In this document: in pieces, positions 47,621 to 59,339 of the stretch | Position numbering within the stretch: position 1 is the stretch's first letter | How the letters are laid out: the number at the start of each line of letters is the position of its first letter | Source of the DNA: Dipteris shenzhenensis | Lineage: Eukaryota; Polypodiophyta; Polypodiopsida; Gleicheniales | NCBI GenBank assembly: GCA_047967505.1 | Contig: CM106541.1 | DNA length: 64,000 bases | Direction: 5' to 3' (one strand) | Translations under genes and position numbers: made by a program | Notes under the pieces: generated by a model | Database searches by the model: none | The model's input: the letters and a program-made list of their open reading frames with translations, nothing else | What the model was told of the DNA's origin: nothing

Positions 47621-48075
47621 GAGCAAAAAAGAAAAGAGAAAGAAAGATAGAAAGAAAGAAAGAATGAAATTTTATTAGAGTCTTCGGAAGACTGATGTGT
47701 CTATGAGACTGAAAGAAAACGTGATACAAACCACAGTAATGGTGGAGCTACTAAACGAGCATCATCACCCGTGCTGAGTCCTAAGTCTTGATCATACATA
47801 GTCAAATACATCTGGGTGTTTCAATGAAAAGGAAAAAAGACTGGAGTGGAGCTGAATCCTCCGTATGTCATGTCGCCCTGGCTGGTGCGTAGCCGGTGAT
47901 GGGACGCTGGTGTCTGTCAAGGGGTGTTGTGCGTCTTGGTCTCCTGGAGGAGGCTCGACTCAAGACTAGAGCCACCGTGACTCCCATGGGACGTGTCCCG
48001 GGTCTAAACAGTGTGATGAGAGGTCCCCCAGAGTGATCTGTGTGTCCCCTCGATGCCTCGTGTGTTGTGCTGCGG

Positions 48076-48845
48076 TCATCGAGTCGGGGTCTCTGTCATG
48101 TCTGCGGCTAGAGACTGGACGATCAATATCACTCGATGGGAAGAACTATGTGATCCTGCTCTAAGAGGTGTCTGGTGGTGTGGCCAAGCCTCGTCGCCTA
48201 AGTAAGTACTCTCTGTGTCGGACCCCCTCGTGAATGAAGGCCGCGAGGCATCTCTGATTTGGTAGGCGAGGAATCTAGAAAGGGCCCCGAAGCCGTCTCT
48301 GAAGAGACAGTGGTAGCGAACTTGGATCTCGTAGTACACTGGGCACCTGAAAATAAAATGCTCCTCCGACTCAACCTCCTGATAGTCGCACAATGTGCAT
48401 ATGCGATGCTTCCTAGGGATCCCCTCTGCTCTTCCACTCTCTATGCGGAGGTGGTGCGATGATATCTGAAACTGTCCAATGGACATGCGTAGTGAATGAG
48501 GCAGTGTAGCTCAATGTACCCCGGTGGTGTGATGAATCCCTCCTCCGAAATACGAAGACAGTGATCTCTGTAGAAGCTCAACTTCATTGGAAGCTCCCTC
48601 GACTCCAACCAGGTCCTAAAGGTGTGTAGCTGTAGGAGATCCTCTCGAATGACCTGGTTGGTGTGTGGCCCGATCGGGATGGTGGGTGGGAGTACCGGGG
48701 GGGCATCCAAACTGTACTGAAAAGGAGGTATCCTATCGATGTGCAACCCTAGTCTCACAAACCATCTGTGAGTCCGTGCATACGAACCTCGCTCGTCTCC
48801 CTCTATTGCCAACCTCATGGAGGAATCGAGAGCTAACCAGGGCAA
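48076..48845 (-). pseudogene. LINE ORF2 C-terminal region with zinc knuckle
   Basis: Two overlapping frames (48845-48441 and 48486-48076), joined by a frameshift near 48450. The second has Q-I-S-S-H-H-L-R-I-E then R-I-C-T-L-C-D and E-H-F-I-F-R-C-P, the C-x2-C-x-n-H-x4-C knuckle at LINE ORF2 ends. Confidence 0.75.
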
Positions 48846-49190
48846 CCTCTGTCTCTCTGATGTGCAGTCCCCGTATGATATAACCCGGTGTAGATATGTG
48901 ATGGTCTGAAAGAGCTGGAGTGGAGAAGCACCAAACTCGGCCTGAATGATATGATGTGGTACAGATGGTTCCCCTTAGATCATCCGTGAGAGCATAAGGA
49001 TCTGCAGGCACTCCACCCGTGTCCACTCTATATCTGACGTGTCAGGTCTCCAACAAGGGCTGCCATACATACCGGTTGGTCGAACCAAGGAGTCAAAGAG
49101 AAGAGCCTTGGTCGAAGGGTCCTGGAAGTGGGAGTGGAAGCACTGTCTCTCTAGCCGAGCGAGTGAGGGGTATCCCCTGCTTTGTCTGGC

Positions 49191-50302
49191 CTACATCGCT
49201 GGTCTCATCGTGAAGATCGGGCCGGAGAAGATGACCCCCAAGTAAGTGTATGAGGATACGATCTCAACTGGTGACCCACTGAAAGTGAACTGCTCCTGGT
49301 GCATGACTGCTCGAGAGGTGTTAAAGATCATGACCTTGGTCTTGCCAAGGTTGACCTCCAAATCATGGGATAAACAAAAAGCCTGCAGTGCATCTAGGTG
49401 TCGCTGGAGCCCCTCGGGTGTGGACGACAAGAGTGCCACATCATCTGCATAAAGAAGAATCCTGATGATGATCCCGGCAAGTGAGCAACCGGTCCCTGCG
49501 AAAGCCCCCATGAAAGTCTCAAGCTCGTCGATGTAGAGGCCAAACAGGGTTGGTGATAAGGGACAACCCTGTTTGACCCCTATGGTGCTCAAGATCTCAT
49601 CTGTCCAACCTGCGCCTGTCCGCTTGAGACTCTCTCATAAAGTGCCATGACTGCCCAGATGATCTCCTGGTCAAATCCCAGTGCTTGTAAGCATGTGATG
49701 AGTCGAGCTCGAGGTACTGTGTCAAAGGCTTTGCGAAAATCCACAAAGTAGCAATATACCCTCTCCTTCCGTGATTTGGCCTCCTCTATGACACTCCTGA
49801 GTGTGAGTATGTGCTCCATAGTCTCATGGTCTCGCCTGAAAAACCCTCTACTTTGAGTCCTCTCATCTTTGCGGACAAGCTGACCGACGCATCCAATACT
49901 GCTGCATAGATCTTGGACATCACATGTCCAATCATGATAGTCCTGTAGTTACTCGGGTTCATAGGATCCCCTGCCTTGTGGATGGGGGTGATGGTGTTAG
50001 AGTGTCCAAGTGTAGGGGAAGCCAAGGCAAACAACATCATTGAATAGCTTTGCTAGGATCGGGGCTAACGTGTCGATCCCATATGCGATAAACTCAATGC
50101 ATAGCCCCTCGTGGTCCTTAGCTCGGCCATTGTGCAGTTTCAATGTCGCGTCCTTGACTCCCCCTCTGGTGAACAACGTGCAAGTGGTGGGGCGAGGTGT
50201 GTATGAGATCTGGTGTAGGCTGGTGTGGGACATCATAAAGATGGCGTGCATATGTGTGCCAAACTCTCGTGTCGGTGAGGGGTGATGGAGACCTATGCTC
50301 AA
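49191..50302 (-). pseudogene. LINE reverse transcriptase
   Basis: Minus-strand blocks in order: I-T-P-I-H-K-A-G-D-P-x-x-P-S-N-Y-R (about 49990), V-Y-C-Y-F-V-D-F-R-K-A-F-D-T-V (about 49755), G-V-K-Q-G-C-P-L-S-P (about 49580), I-R-I-L-L-Y-A-D-D-V-A-L-L (about 49460) and L-E-V-N-L-G-K-T-K-V-M. Both catalytic Asp of Y-A-D-D are intact. Frameshifts near 49990-49820 and 49590 break the frame. It would prime cDNA synthesis at a nicked target. Confidence 0.9.
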
Positions 50303-50939
50303 GGAATCTCTGCCAAAATTCCTTAGAGCTGTTGCTGTACAAGATGTTCAGCAGCTCCACCTCATTTCGACGAAGAAATGCCTGCTTCTTCCGACGTACG
50401 AGACGTCAGTACTTGCGTACCGTGTCTGGTGTGTTCGGGAGATGACACTTGGTTTCAAGTCAGAGTTGTCGGCGAGAAGCCCATCGTACCAGTTGTTATA
50501 GGGTACAGAACCAAGAGGTGGTGGTCTAATGGACCGTGTGGTGTGGGGAAAGACTTGGAGGGCAGCCTCGTGGAGTGTGTGGCTAATCAAGGCAGCACGG
50601 TCCTCTATGAGTGGTATGTGATCGATGTAGGCTAGGAGTCTATTTAGGCGTCCAGAGTAGGTAGGGGAGAGGCTGTGATCAAAGTGTATGTTGTGGTAGG
50701 TGTCATGCGTCATATGTGGTGTGTAGTGTGGCTAAGTGTGAGGTGGCGATAGTGAAGAATAGGTATGTGTGATCAGCTCCTAGAGGGAGTGGTGCTACGG
50801 TGAAGTCGGTGATACGTGAGGAAGGTAGGGGATCCCATGATGTAATCTACCATGCTAGTGCCCCCCCCCCCATGTGGGAAGCAAGTAAAACCACCTGAGG
50901 AGGGCCATAGGTCAAGCCCGTTGTAGATGATGAGATCAT

Positions 50940-51521
50940 GCATCCTGCCTAGGTCAAGGAGCGCGTGTCCATATGGTGTAACAGGCCCGTGTCAGTCCGA
51001 TGAGATCCTGGTCATACCTACTCTGTCTAGGTCCATGTCTGGTAGCATGATAGAGTCGTCTCAGAAGTCCAGGAGTGGTGCTTGATGTGTGCTCGTCCTG
51101 GCGTTGAAGTCCCCAACAAGGAGAACTTCCCCGCGAGCTGAAAGGTCTAGGATATCCGGATGTAAGGGTGCATATGGCGATGTCTCACCCTCCTCTCGTG
51201 CAACTTTGGCGAAGTGGGATGTGTCTGGCGGGAAGTAGCATACTGCTATGAAAAGGTCACGAGTGGCCTTGCGTCGGATCCGGATCCACGGATCCGGATC
51301 CACATGAATCGGGAATGTGCGTCCTTCCTCTCAACGGAGATGGCTCCAGTGAGAGAAGACCTGTACAATACTGCGACGCCGCTTGATCCTCGAACTCCTC
51401 CTGTATCCCTCGTCTCATCCCTGAAGGTTGACTCGTAGGGAATGAAGTGCATAGGGGAAGCAAATGGAAAGAAAAGAATAAAAACATGAGGATTCGTGGA
51501 AGTGACGAATTGTGTTTTCAT
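50940..51521 (-). pseudogene. LINE AP-endonuclease domain
   Basis: R-G-S-S-G-V-A-V-L-Y-R (about 51400), F-I-A-V-C-Y-F-P-P (about 51245) and V-L-L-V-G-D-F-N-A-R (about 51100) are the G-G-V-A, Y and G-D-F-N motifs of APE-type LINE endonucleases. Two identical 14-bp units (51276-51289, 51290-51303) lie exactly where the frame breaks; one unit alone would keep the frame. Confidence 0.85.
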
Positions 51522-51884
51522 AGTAGATCAAAAAGATTGTGTTGCTTGTTGTGCTTAGCTCATATATTGGGAAAATCTCTTAGGGAATGCATGTAAGGGT
51601 TCGAACTTTCCAAGGAATAGAAGCTTTTCCAACTTCAACTTTGTCACTATGCGATGTGAATATCCAATATTCTGGATGCATGGTCTAAGATAACTATGGC
51701 CATGTGATAAGAGTGGTTTAAAGTGTGAAATGTTTCTACATTCAACTGATGCGCTTGTCTTGAAATAGGAATTTACGATAGCTCTTGTGCAAAGTGTTGA
51801 CTCCTGAGAAAGACGTTTGAGCAGATTGCCATACTAATATTCTTTCTTCATTCACTGGTTCAAGACGTCACCAACCTCTTGCAG

Positions 51885-53322
51885 GCTGCCACAATCTGTC
51901 TCTTTGCAACAGAAATGGAAGATTTTAGCCATCTCAGATTTTTGGAATGGGTTCAAATGGCCAGCATTAAGGTAACGGCTTTTTGGCAGTTTGTTCTCTT
52001 AAAAACATAGTTCATGCGTAGTTTTTGCTGCAACATAAAACACTTAGCTCAGATATAGCTATCTGAAATTTTATGGTACTGAATTGGAATACTTATTTAT
52101 TAAAGTTTTCCTAGCAGAGCTTCAACGTATTTCCCGAATAGTACAGTATCTGGAAAGCGCAGTGAGATTGGTATTGTATTTGCTGCATCATCAGGTCAAT
52201 CTAATTCCTTTTTAGTTTTTTGTCTCTGAGTGTGCTGTGTAATGTCACATTTTCATTAGGATAAAACAACAGTTCGCTCAATTATTATTTCTTTGTGTCC
52301 CAGGCCAGGCTGATCCTGTTGCTTCAATTCAATTTGATGATGAGGCTAATGTCACAGCAGTGCCATTTGACGAGAATAAGTTGAAAGTGAGAACAAATGC
52401 AGCAATTACAGTGATGGCCATGGAAATTGCTTTTTACCTATCAGCAGTTTTAATACTTATAACTGCTCATTGCTTCTGATGGTTTTTGCCCAGCAGTTCT
52501 TATTTGATTATTAATTGCAGGTGACAGTCAGCGTGTCTTCAAAGGGTACAGAGAAAGCATTGAATACTGTGCTAAAGAGCTTGAGCCAGTCAGCACCACC
52601 CGTAAATGGCTTCCGCAAAGCAAAGGGAGGTCAGTCATAACGAAATGTTACAAATTGACTGGTGTTCTAGATAAAGACTATTTTCATTCACCATGAATCT
52701 TGGATAAAGAACTGCTTTACACAACTTAAGATTTTTTACAGATTCAGCTAATTAGTTTTTGCCCACATCTGTTTATTCTGGTGGAGAACTTGCAGGAAAG
52801 TCACGTGTAAGTAGCCTTATTAACTTGTGATTTACTCATATCTAGCAAAGCTTGCATATGTGAATTTCCTCTTCTATTGGCATATTATTCCTGGCTCTTG
52901 CTCATGAATTTGAGGTGTGCATCTTCTCTTTAGTGTCCGGACAGTTGATATTTCATTTCTGTATTGCAGATTCCCAGGGATCTGCTTTACCAAATGCTTG
53001 GGCCAAGCAAGATTGATAGATTTGTAATTGAAGAAACAATTTCTTCAACCATTCTTGATTACGTACAGAAGGTTTGTGTACTTGGATCCTTTTGTCTGGC
53101 CATCATTTGTACAGTCAGGAACATTTCAAAGCTGACTGGGATTTTGTGTTGGACTCACAGGAAGATATCAAAGTTAAGAAAGAATTCAAAACAATTCAGT
53201 CGAATGATGAGCTGGCAGCAGCATTCAAGGCTGGGCAGGAATTTGGCTTTGATGCAATCCTGGAATTGGAGGAGATGACAGAACCTGCCTTAACCCCTGT
53301 TTTAGACAGTGTAGATCAATAA
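51885..53322 (+). CDS. trigger-factor N-domain-like protein, spliced (start exon not found)
   Basis: Seven exons keep one frame with GT-AG introns: 51885-51971, 52118-52194, 52304-52386, 52521-52629, 52796-52806, 52970-53071, 53161-53322 (TAA). They encode 209 residues. The first 60 are basic and Ser-rich, like a plastid transit peptide. Then comes the ribosome-binding fold of trigger factor with V-N-G-F-R-K-A-K-G-G-K-S (the G-F-R-x-G-K signature), IPRDLLYQMLGPSKIDRFVI and a C-terminal F-D-A-I-L-E-L-E-E. Plants have short proteins of this kind beside full-length trigger factor; a role in cotranslational folding in the chloroplast is inferred. Exon 5 is only 11 nt. No ATG was found; the first exon may lie upstream, possibly beyond the LINE that ends 360 bp away. 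51885 as acceptor is tentative. Confidence 0.85.
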
Positions 53323-53690
53323 TTTGCAAAATGGTTGACCTTTGTAAAAAAAAATTTCAAGCCTGCCCAAATTTTTCATGTTATTGAGGGTAAAGTGCAG
53401 GGAGCACGAAGTCAAATTGTGTATTTATCTTCATTCATTGTTACCAGCCTCAATTTGAGTAACAATGACCTTTAATCTAGCCAAGTGACTCTTTTGTAGC
53501 TAGGATGTGGGTGGAAGAAAACAATCGCATATGATTTGGTCTTTTTTGTACTTGCTTTAAATATAAACAAACAGTTCCTATCGCTTGAAAATCACTGGAC
53601 CTTTTTAAAATAGAGGGCTTATCGTCCAACCGAGCATGCTAAAGCCGATATCATAAAGGACAACCCTTGTCCTAGCCAGCCACAGAGAAG
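53323..53690 (+). other. 3' flank of the trigger-factor-like gene
   Basis: AT-rich, no gene; 'gtttgtaaaaaaaaatttc'-type A run just after the stop is within the likely 3' UTR. No AATAAA hexamer is obvious in the first 150 bp. Confidence 0.4.
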
Positions 53691-53699
53691 CCAAACACA

Positions 53700-53970
53700 A
53701 ATGCCCATAAGTTGTTTTCTAGTCAAGTCATATTGTGGTACTCCCAAGGCCACCCTAGAGAAGGTCGTTACCGAGCTGTATCTCACTAACCCATTAGATG
53801 GTGATCATGTGTTGGAAGAGATGCAAAAGTTGTTAGATGCAAGAGTCATGTATGAGATAGAGCACTTGTGGTATTCATGATAGTGGTGGTCTCAAAGAAG
53901 AACAAGAAGCTCAAGATATGTGTAAACTTGAAGAACCTTAATACTACAACTATACAAATATACTGCAACT
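53700..53970 (+). pseudogene. Ty3/gypsy reverse-transcriptase fragment
   Basis: A frame reads M-Q-K-L-L-D-A-R-V-M-Y-E-I-E-H (about 53821-53865). After a stop and frameshift it reads VVVSKKNKKLKICVNLKNLN, the block just before the gypsy palm (I-V-x-V-x-K-K-N-G-K-x-R-x-C-V-D-Y-R/N-L-K). Nothing of the downstream palm is visible. Confidence 0.65.
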
Positions 53971-53999
53971 ATACAAATTATTTCCACTTGGCCCTATGC

Positions 54000-54950
54000 A
54001 AACAAAGTTAGTAAGGGAAAGAGGGGTAAAGACATACAATAAAGTGTAGCTTGCCCCACAAGGCGAAGTAAGAAGACCATTTGCAATAGAATGGTAGGTT
54101 TATGCATATTTATTATTGAGTACACCCATTTGGATCAGATAATGTACCTCAACATTTCCAAGGGTAAGAGCAATTCTTTAAATCAAGTGTTTCTTTGGGA
54201 AGTTTGATTTCATGGCTCTCGTTTGCTTAACAAACACAATTTGTTTTATTTGATTTCTTTTTTCACGTAGAATCATGTCTTAAAAGTCAAAAGAGTATGC
54301 TACTTGAAGGGTTTTAAATCTCTATGTATGATCATGGGTCTCTCACTACTAGTGGTTTTGACTAATAGATAATATATTGATGGATGGTAGGTAAAATGGT
54401 TAAGTTGGATCATACATGCTATAATATTGTAGCAGTAGTGATGAGCTCATTGTCAAGACATCAAGGAAGTGAATACACCATCTTATGAGTGTTAGGATCA
54501 TACTAATAGGAGGGTTTGGTGATGATACAAGTCTCAAAAGCTTGAGTGGCATACAAGTAGGCATGGATGCACTACGTGCACTCCCAAGTGCATAGGGTTC
54601 ATAGATTTTAAGGGTGGTGACTCATCCTAAGGAGTTAAAGGGTCAAAAATAATTGCAAGGGATAGAAATCTATGGGTGGAATTTTTGTCCAAGTGGTGAT
54701 TGGCTATTCAACTATATTGAATTATTTTATGCGGGTGCAAAAGCCTCATATTTGAACTTTAGAACAACAAAATCTAAATTTGTATGATTTTATAATTTTG
54801 GTATTGCAAAGGTATATTTTTCTATCACCTTAGTAGACGTGTGAATTCTTTGAATTTTCGTCCAAGTGGTGATCAGTTCTTCAATTGTATCGAATTATTT
54901 TATGAGGGTGCAAAAGCCCCAATGGCACATCTTGTTTAGCCATTGTATAT
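54000..54950. other. no gene seen
   Basis: AT-rich. 'tccaagtggtgat.....ttcaa.t.tat..gaattattttatg.gggtgcaaaagcc' occurs twice (about 54690 and 54862), a dispersed duplication. Confidence 0.45.
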
Positions 54951-56631
54951 GTATATGTGTGTCTATCTTACAAGAAAATCTGTGATACTGTAAAGTGTAC
55001 GTGTTGCAAGGAAATTTTGAGACCTCAGAAAGAAAACATTGATCCTAATTTCATTTTTATCAAACAAATGAAGGGTTTAGTTTCCATTGTTGTTGCAAAG
55101 AACATGATGGAGGAAAAGAAGTTTAAGAAGGTAAAACGTGAAGTTCTTGAAGACTTTGTATCGGAAAGTAAAGATGATGTCACAAAAATTCAAGAGGCTC
55201 TTGATGTGAGCAGAGTGAGAAGAAAGGGATATGCTTCAATATTTAGAGTTGTGTCATCAACATTAAAAGATCAACGGATAAAACGTGTGTTGTTACTAGT
55301 TCACCAGCACAAGTGTGGAAGGAACGAGGTCATCTCAACTAGGAAATTAATAATTGCATTGGATAATACTTTCAAATCGCAAGTGTATATGAAAGTGAAA
55401 AGGGAAGAACTACATATAATGCTTGGAATAATATTTTTGTAGATCTTGAACAATTGCAGAGACTAATGGTTGAGTTCTACAATATCACATTTGAAGAATG
55501 TAAAGCAGTTTTGAAGTTTGTTGTGAAGCTCGATGAGTGTGAAATTGTCAAGGAAAAACAAAAGAGAGTTTCTATCACTTTGATGAATCGAGCACTTGAT
55601 CAATCAATCACAAAGTCTAGCTCAAAGTACTTCAGTGTCCAGTCGGAAAAGCACATATGGTGGTTGGGCTCATTTGAGGTATGTAAACTATCACCTTCCA
55701 AATTAGTCTTCTCTCAAAATGTTATAAATTTATCTCATATATCTTGCAAACCTGTGGTTTTAAATTACAAAAGAAGACTGAGGACCATGCAATACTTTAT
55801 CGGGTATTTCATCAAGTAGATATACCGTCAATTATAAAGAGTCAAGTCCAAGGACACCACCTTTATGTTCTAGGGAATGGTGATTTTCAAATTCAATGGC
55901 ATATGGCAGGTGACCTGAAGACACTGAAGTGTATGTTCAATATAAGCAAAGGGGGTAACTCAAAGTCTTCTTGCTTGTATTGCAATGAACTAGCGCATGT
56001 CTTAGATTCTAAATGGTGGAAAAGAGCTCCCAACAGAGATAAAGTAGATAAAATTTTCAAAGCAGTTCTTGAGATCCCATTATGCAATGTTCGCATTTGT
56101 ACATTGCAATGCATTATGTAGGATCATTGAGAAACTAGTTTTCCTATATATTGGATTTGCATGGAAACTTCACCCCGAGAGCAGAAGAAAAGAGGCACTA
56201 CAATGATTAAAAGCAGTGCTATTAGAAATCGGTTTCCATGGAGGAGATGTACATATTACAAAGAATGTTTAAAAATCTACAAATGGAAAAGATGTTTCTA
56301 TCAAGCCATCTATTGGTGGAGTAAAGGCTAGAAGATTTTTGTCTCATCTAGAGAAAAGAAAAATAAATGACAGTAAAACAACATACGTATCAAGGATAAA
56401 GTATAACTTGTGGAGAAAAGTACACAATGCTGTCAAAGATCATCAGGCAGACGGATTGGCAAGAGATGTCAAGGCAGAAGTGTGGAAATGCTTAGATAAG
56501 CTTTTTGTTTTTTGTGACCAAGCTACCTTTAGCAAAAATGATCAACATGCATTTGAAAAAGTGGTAAAGAGTTTTGGAAAGGCAATGAAAGAGGCTTGGA
56601 CAACATGTAACATCACTCATTACATAGTAAG

Positions 56632-56975
56632 TGTTGGGGTAAGTATGATCAAGGGGTTGCTCTATGGTGCATATGTGCATCTAGGGGAGTCACATGTGTG
56701 TTTTTGTGTGTTGTAAAGGCACATCAAGTGCTATGATGTGTCTAGTGTGTGACCTAAGTGATGATGTAAGACAAAGGGAATCCCACTGATGTAGGGATTG
56801 ATTCCCACTGATGTAGGGACTGATTGCCACTATGTAGGGAAGGTATTACCTTCTCCCCCTTTCTATAAAAGAGAGTCTTCTCTCTCACAATCAAAAAAGA
56901 GATCTACCATATTGCTTTCATTGTGCTCTCACACCTCTTGCAAGATGCATTTATTCTATCCTATGGGATCCTACA
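56632..56975 (+). repeat. 5' LTR of TR-GAG copy B
   Basis: Contains 'tttctataaaagagag' (TATA, about 56862) and an internal repeat 'ccactgatgtaggga.tgatt'. Confidence 0.93.
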
Positions 56976-56977
56976 AA

Positions 56978-56989
56978 TGGTATCAGAGC
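56978..56989 (+). promoter_or_regulatory. primer-binding site of TR-GAG copy B
   Basis: TGGTATCAGAGC, exact, two bases after the LTR. Confidence 0.93.
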
Positions 56990-57845
56990 TTTAGGTTCTA
57001 GATCTAGCCTAGCCTAGCATTAGATGCTATCTCTAGCATAAACTACAAGTTTCTTCATCTTCTCCATTTTCCTCCTTCTTCCCAAAATCTTTGAGAGCTT
57101 TGTTCTCTGCCTACAAAAAATCATTGCCCAAACCCTCTGAGCTGCAAACTCCTCTTGTATCGGCAAACTTCCAGCTGCAAGCTTTTGGTGAAATTTCGAT
57201 TGTATGTGAAATGCTAACACTCACACTCCCTGACGCCTTTTCTTGCAATGCGACTTGCTAGAGTAGCCATTCCAAAATTCCTCTGAGCCAAGCTTGCACA
57301 ACAATATGAGCTAGCTCCTGTCTAGATTTGAAGGGAAATGGTCCATTAGGGAGGCAGAAACAACAAAAATACCGGTCGACTTTCAAGCTACTGGCTATGG
57401 CGACATGACACGGCATTTTGCCTCTCCTCCTCAGTGGCTCTTCTTTGGTATACTAGCTTTGTTTCTATCTAGAAAGCCCTCTTTTCTTTGCTCTGAAGAG
57501 TGAGATACAAGCCCTCCAAGTTCACGCCTCTGTTTTGGACAGTTTTGACAAGGTTGTGAGTTTGATGCTACATTAGATGCTACTTTAGCATTTCTGATGT
57601 TTTAAAGTGTTGAATAGCTTCAGTACAACTATGTCTATAGCTTTGCTTTAAGTTGCTACACCTGGATTTGCTTGGAATACTTTCATTTAGCCACCTCTAT
57701 GAAGCATGCAAGTGAAAGCATCATTTTGTAGTATGGAATTTGGTTACAAGTCTTTGCTACACTAAATGCTTGTATTTTGAAGCTCTTCAACTCTTTCTAG
57801 CCTTGTAAGAGAGTAGACACTGCCCATTTTGGGTTAGACCCTCTC

Positions 57846-58702
57846 ATGGCTACCATCTTGAATATGGATAAGTTCAATGGTAGAGGCTTTCACACATGGC
57901 AGATGAAGATTAAGTTTGCATTGATGAGGGAAAACCTCTGGGGGCTTGTCAAACCTGCTTCAACTACTTCTTCAACAGCCTCTAATGGTGGAGAATCCTT
58001 AGCTCTGACACATCCGGCAAGAGATCCTGCTAGAGAGGAGAAAGCCTATGGCATCATTGCTCTTGGCTTAGGAGATGACTATATTCATCACATTTCTGAT
58101 TTAGAATCTCCTTCTAAAGCTTGGCAGAAGCTTGACATTATTTTTGGTGCCAGCTCTCACATCTCAAAATTGTCACTTAAGATTGCTTTCTTTGAATTGA
58201 AGATGGCTAGTGGCACTCCTTTGGCTGCCCATGTCAATTATATGCGGAGTCTCATGACTCAAGTTGCTTCTATCAACTCTCCAATCACTATAGATGATGC
58301 AATGGCAGTATTGCTCAAAAGTATGCCTGAAGATTATGATCATGTTGTTACCACTCTAAAAAATCTCTTCCTAATCCTACTCTTGAAGGTCTTATTACTG
58401 CTCTTCAAGAAGAAGAAAGGCACATGGAACTCCGGAGAGGCAATGACACAGTCTACCAGAGAGGCAATGACACAGCCTATGCCATAAAAATTTAAAAGGG
58501 CAAGTTTTCACCTTGCAAACATTGTGGGAAGACTAATCACCTTTCAAAAGATTGCTTCAAGATCAATCCATGCAAACATTGTGGCAAAAACAATCACCAT
58601 GAAAAGTATTGTAGAGCCAAAAAGGAAGAAGCTACAAAGTCAGAAACTGCAAATCTACTTTCATTTGATGAGTCTCCACATGATGAAGACTATGCTTTTT
58701 AG
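57846..58702 (+). pseudogene. Gag of TR-GAG copy B with two zinc knuckles, one frameshift
   Basis: ATG at 57846 opens MATILNMDKFNGRGFHTWQM, with the copia Gag start, then I-I-A-L-G-L-G-D-D-Y-I-H-H-I and F-E-L-K-M...L-A-A-H-V-N-Y-M. The frame shifts by one base near 58365 ('aaaaaatctcttcc'). In the continuing frame it reads through E-E-E-R-H-M-E-L and a stop at about 58489. It then gives two consecutive knuckles, C-K-H-C-G-K-T-N-H-L-S-K-D-C (58514-58555) and C-K-H-C-G-K-N-N-H-H-E-K-Y-C (58571-58612), and an acidic tail to 58702. A 21-bp tandem repeat 'agaggcaatgacacag' precedes the knuckles. Both knuckles keep all ligands, unlike the single damaged one in copy A. Confidence 0.8.
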
Positions 58703-58995
58703 GCACTTTGTCCTTTTTTTTTTTATCATCACTTGGTCAAAATTTTGAGGTTCTCTGCTTGGAGTAGTACTCCAAAAAGAATATGTTATGTAAATCACCT
58801 CTGGTCACCATATGATGTAGACCATGTGATATGTGTTTTGACTATCCCATTTCTGTAAAACTCACACCCTTGGGAACCCTTGCTAGCATGAGATCCTAGC
58901 CATAGATTAATCCTTGACCACCATGAGATGGCATGAGAAACTATGAGACTAGATGAATCCTTGACATTACAAGAGGCAATCCCTTGAGGGGGGTT

Positions 58996-59339
58996 TGTTG
59001 GGGTAAGTATGATCAAGGGCTTGCTCTATGGTGCATATGTGCATCTAGGGGAGTCACATGTGTGTTTTTATGTGTTGTAAAGGCACATCAAGTGCTATGA
59101 TGTGTCTAGTGTGTGACCTAAGTGATGATGTAAGACAAAGGGAATCCCATTGATGTAGGGATTGATTCCCACTGATGTAGGGACTGATTGCCACTATGTA
59201 GGGAAGGTATTACCTTCTCCCCCTTTCTATAAAAGAGAGTCTTCTCTCTCACAATCAAAAAAGAGATCTACCATATTGCTTTCATTGTACTCTCACACCT
59301 CTTGCAAGATGCATCTATTCTATCCTACGGGATCCTATA
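58996..59339 (+). repeat. 3' LTR of TR-GAG copy B
   Basis: 344 bp; ends CCTATA (CA decayed to TA), followed by the GTAAG duplication. Confidence 0.93.

Larger units (their letters stand above)
47630..51525 (-). mobile_element. non-LTR retrotransposon (LINE), 5'-truncated, decayed
   Basis: Minus-strand element whose ORF2 pieces are in order: endonuclease (51521-50940), reverse transcriptase (about 50300-49190) and C-terminal zinc knuckle (48845-48076). The 3' end has AATAAA (about 47675) and a (TTTC)n tail (47668-47624). No ORF1 is seen upstream and the left part of the endonuclease is missing, so it is 5'-truncated. The RT block G-V-K-Q-G-C-P-L-S-P differs from the usual plant L1 form, suggesting another clade, perhaps RTE/jockey-like; I cannot fix it. 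Confidence 0.85.
56632..59339 (+). mobile_element. complete gag-only LTR retrotransposon (TR-GAG type), copy B, second family
   Basis: LTRs 56632-56975 and 58996-59339 (344 bp each; seven substitutions seen, about 2%), TGTTGGGG...CCTACA. The 5-bp duplication GTAAG lies at 56627-56631 and 59340-59344. A perfect iMet primer site is at 56978-56989 and a purine tract TTGAGGGGGGTTT at 58983-58995. Its only coding content is a Gag (57846-58702). LTR sequence is unrelated to copy A at 1431-3992, yet the Gag is related. It sits inside the transposon-like gene at 54.9-59.8 kb. Confidence 0.93.
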
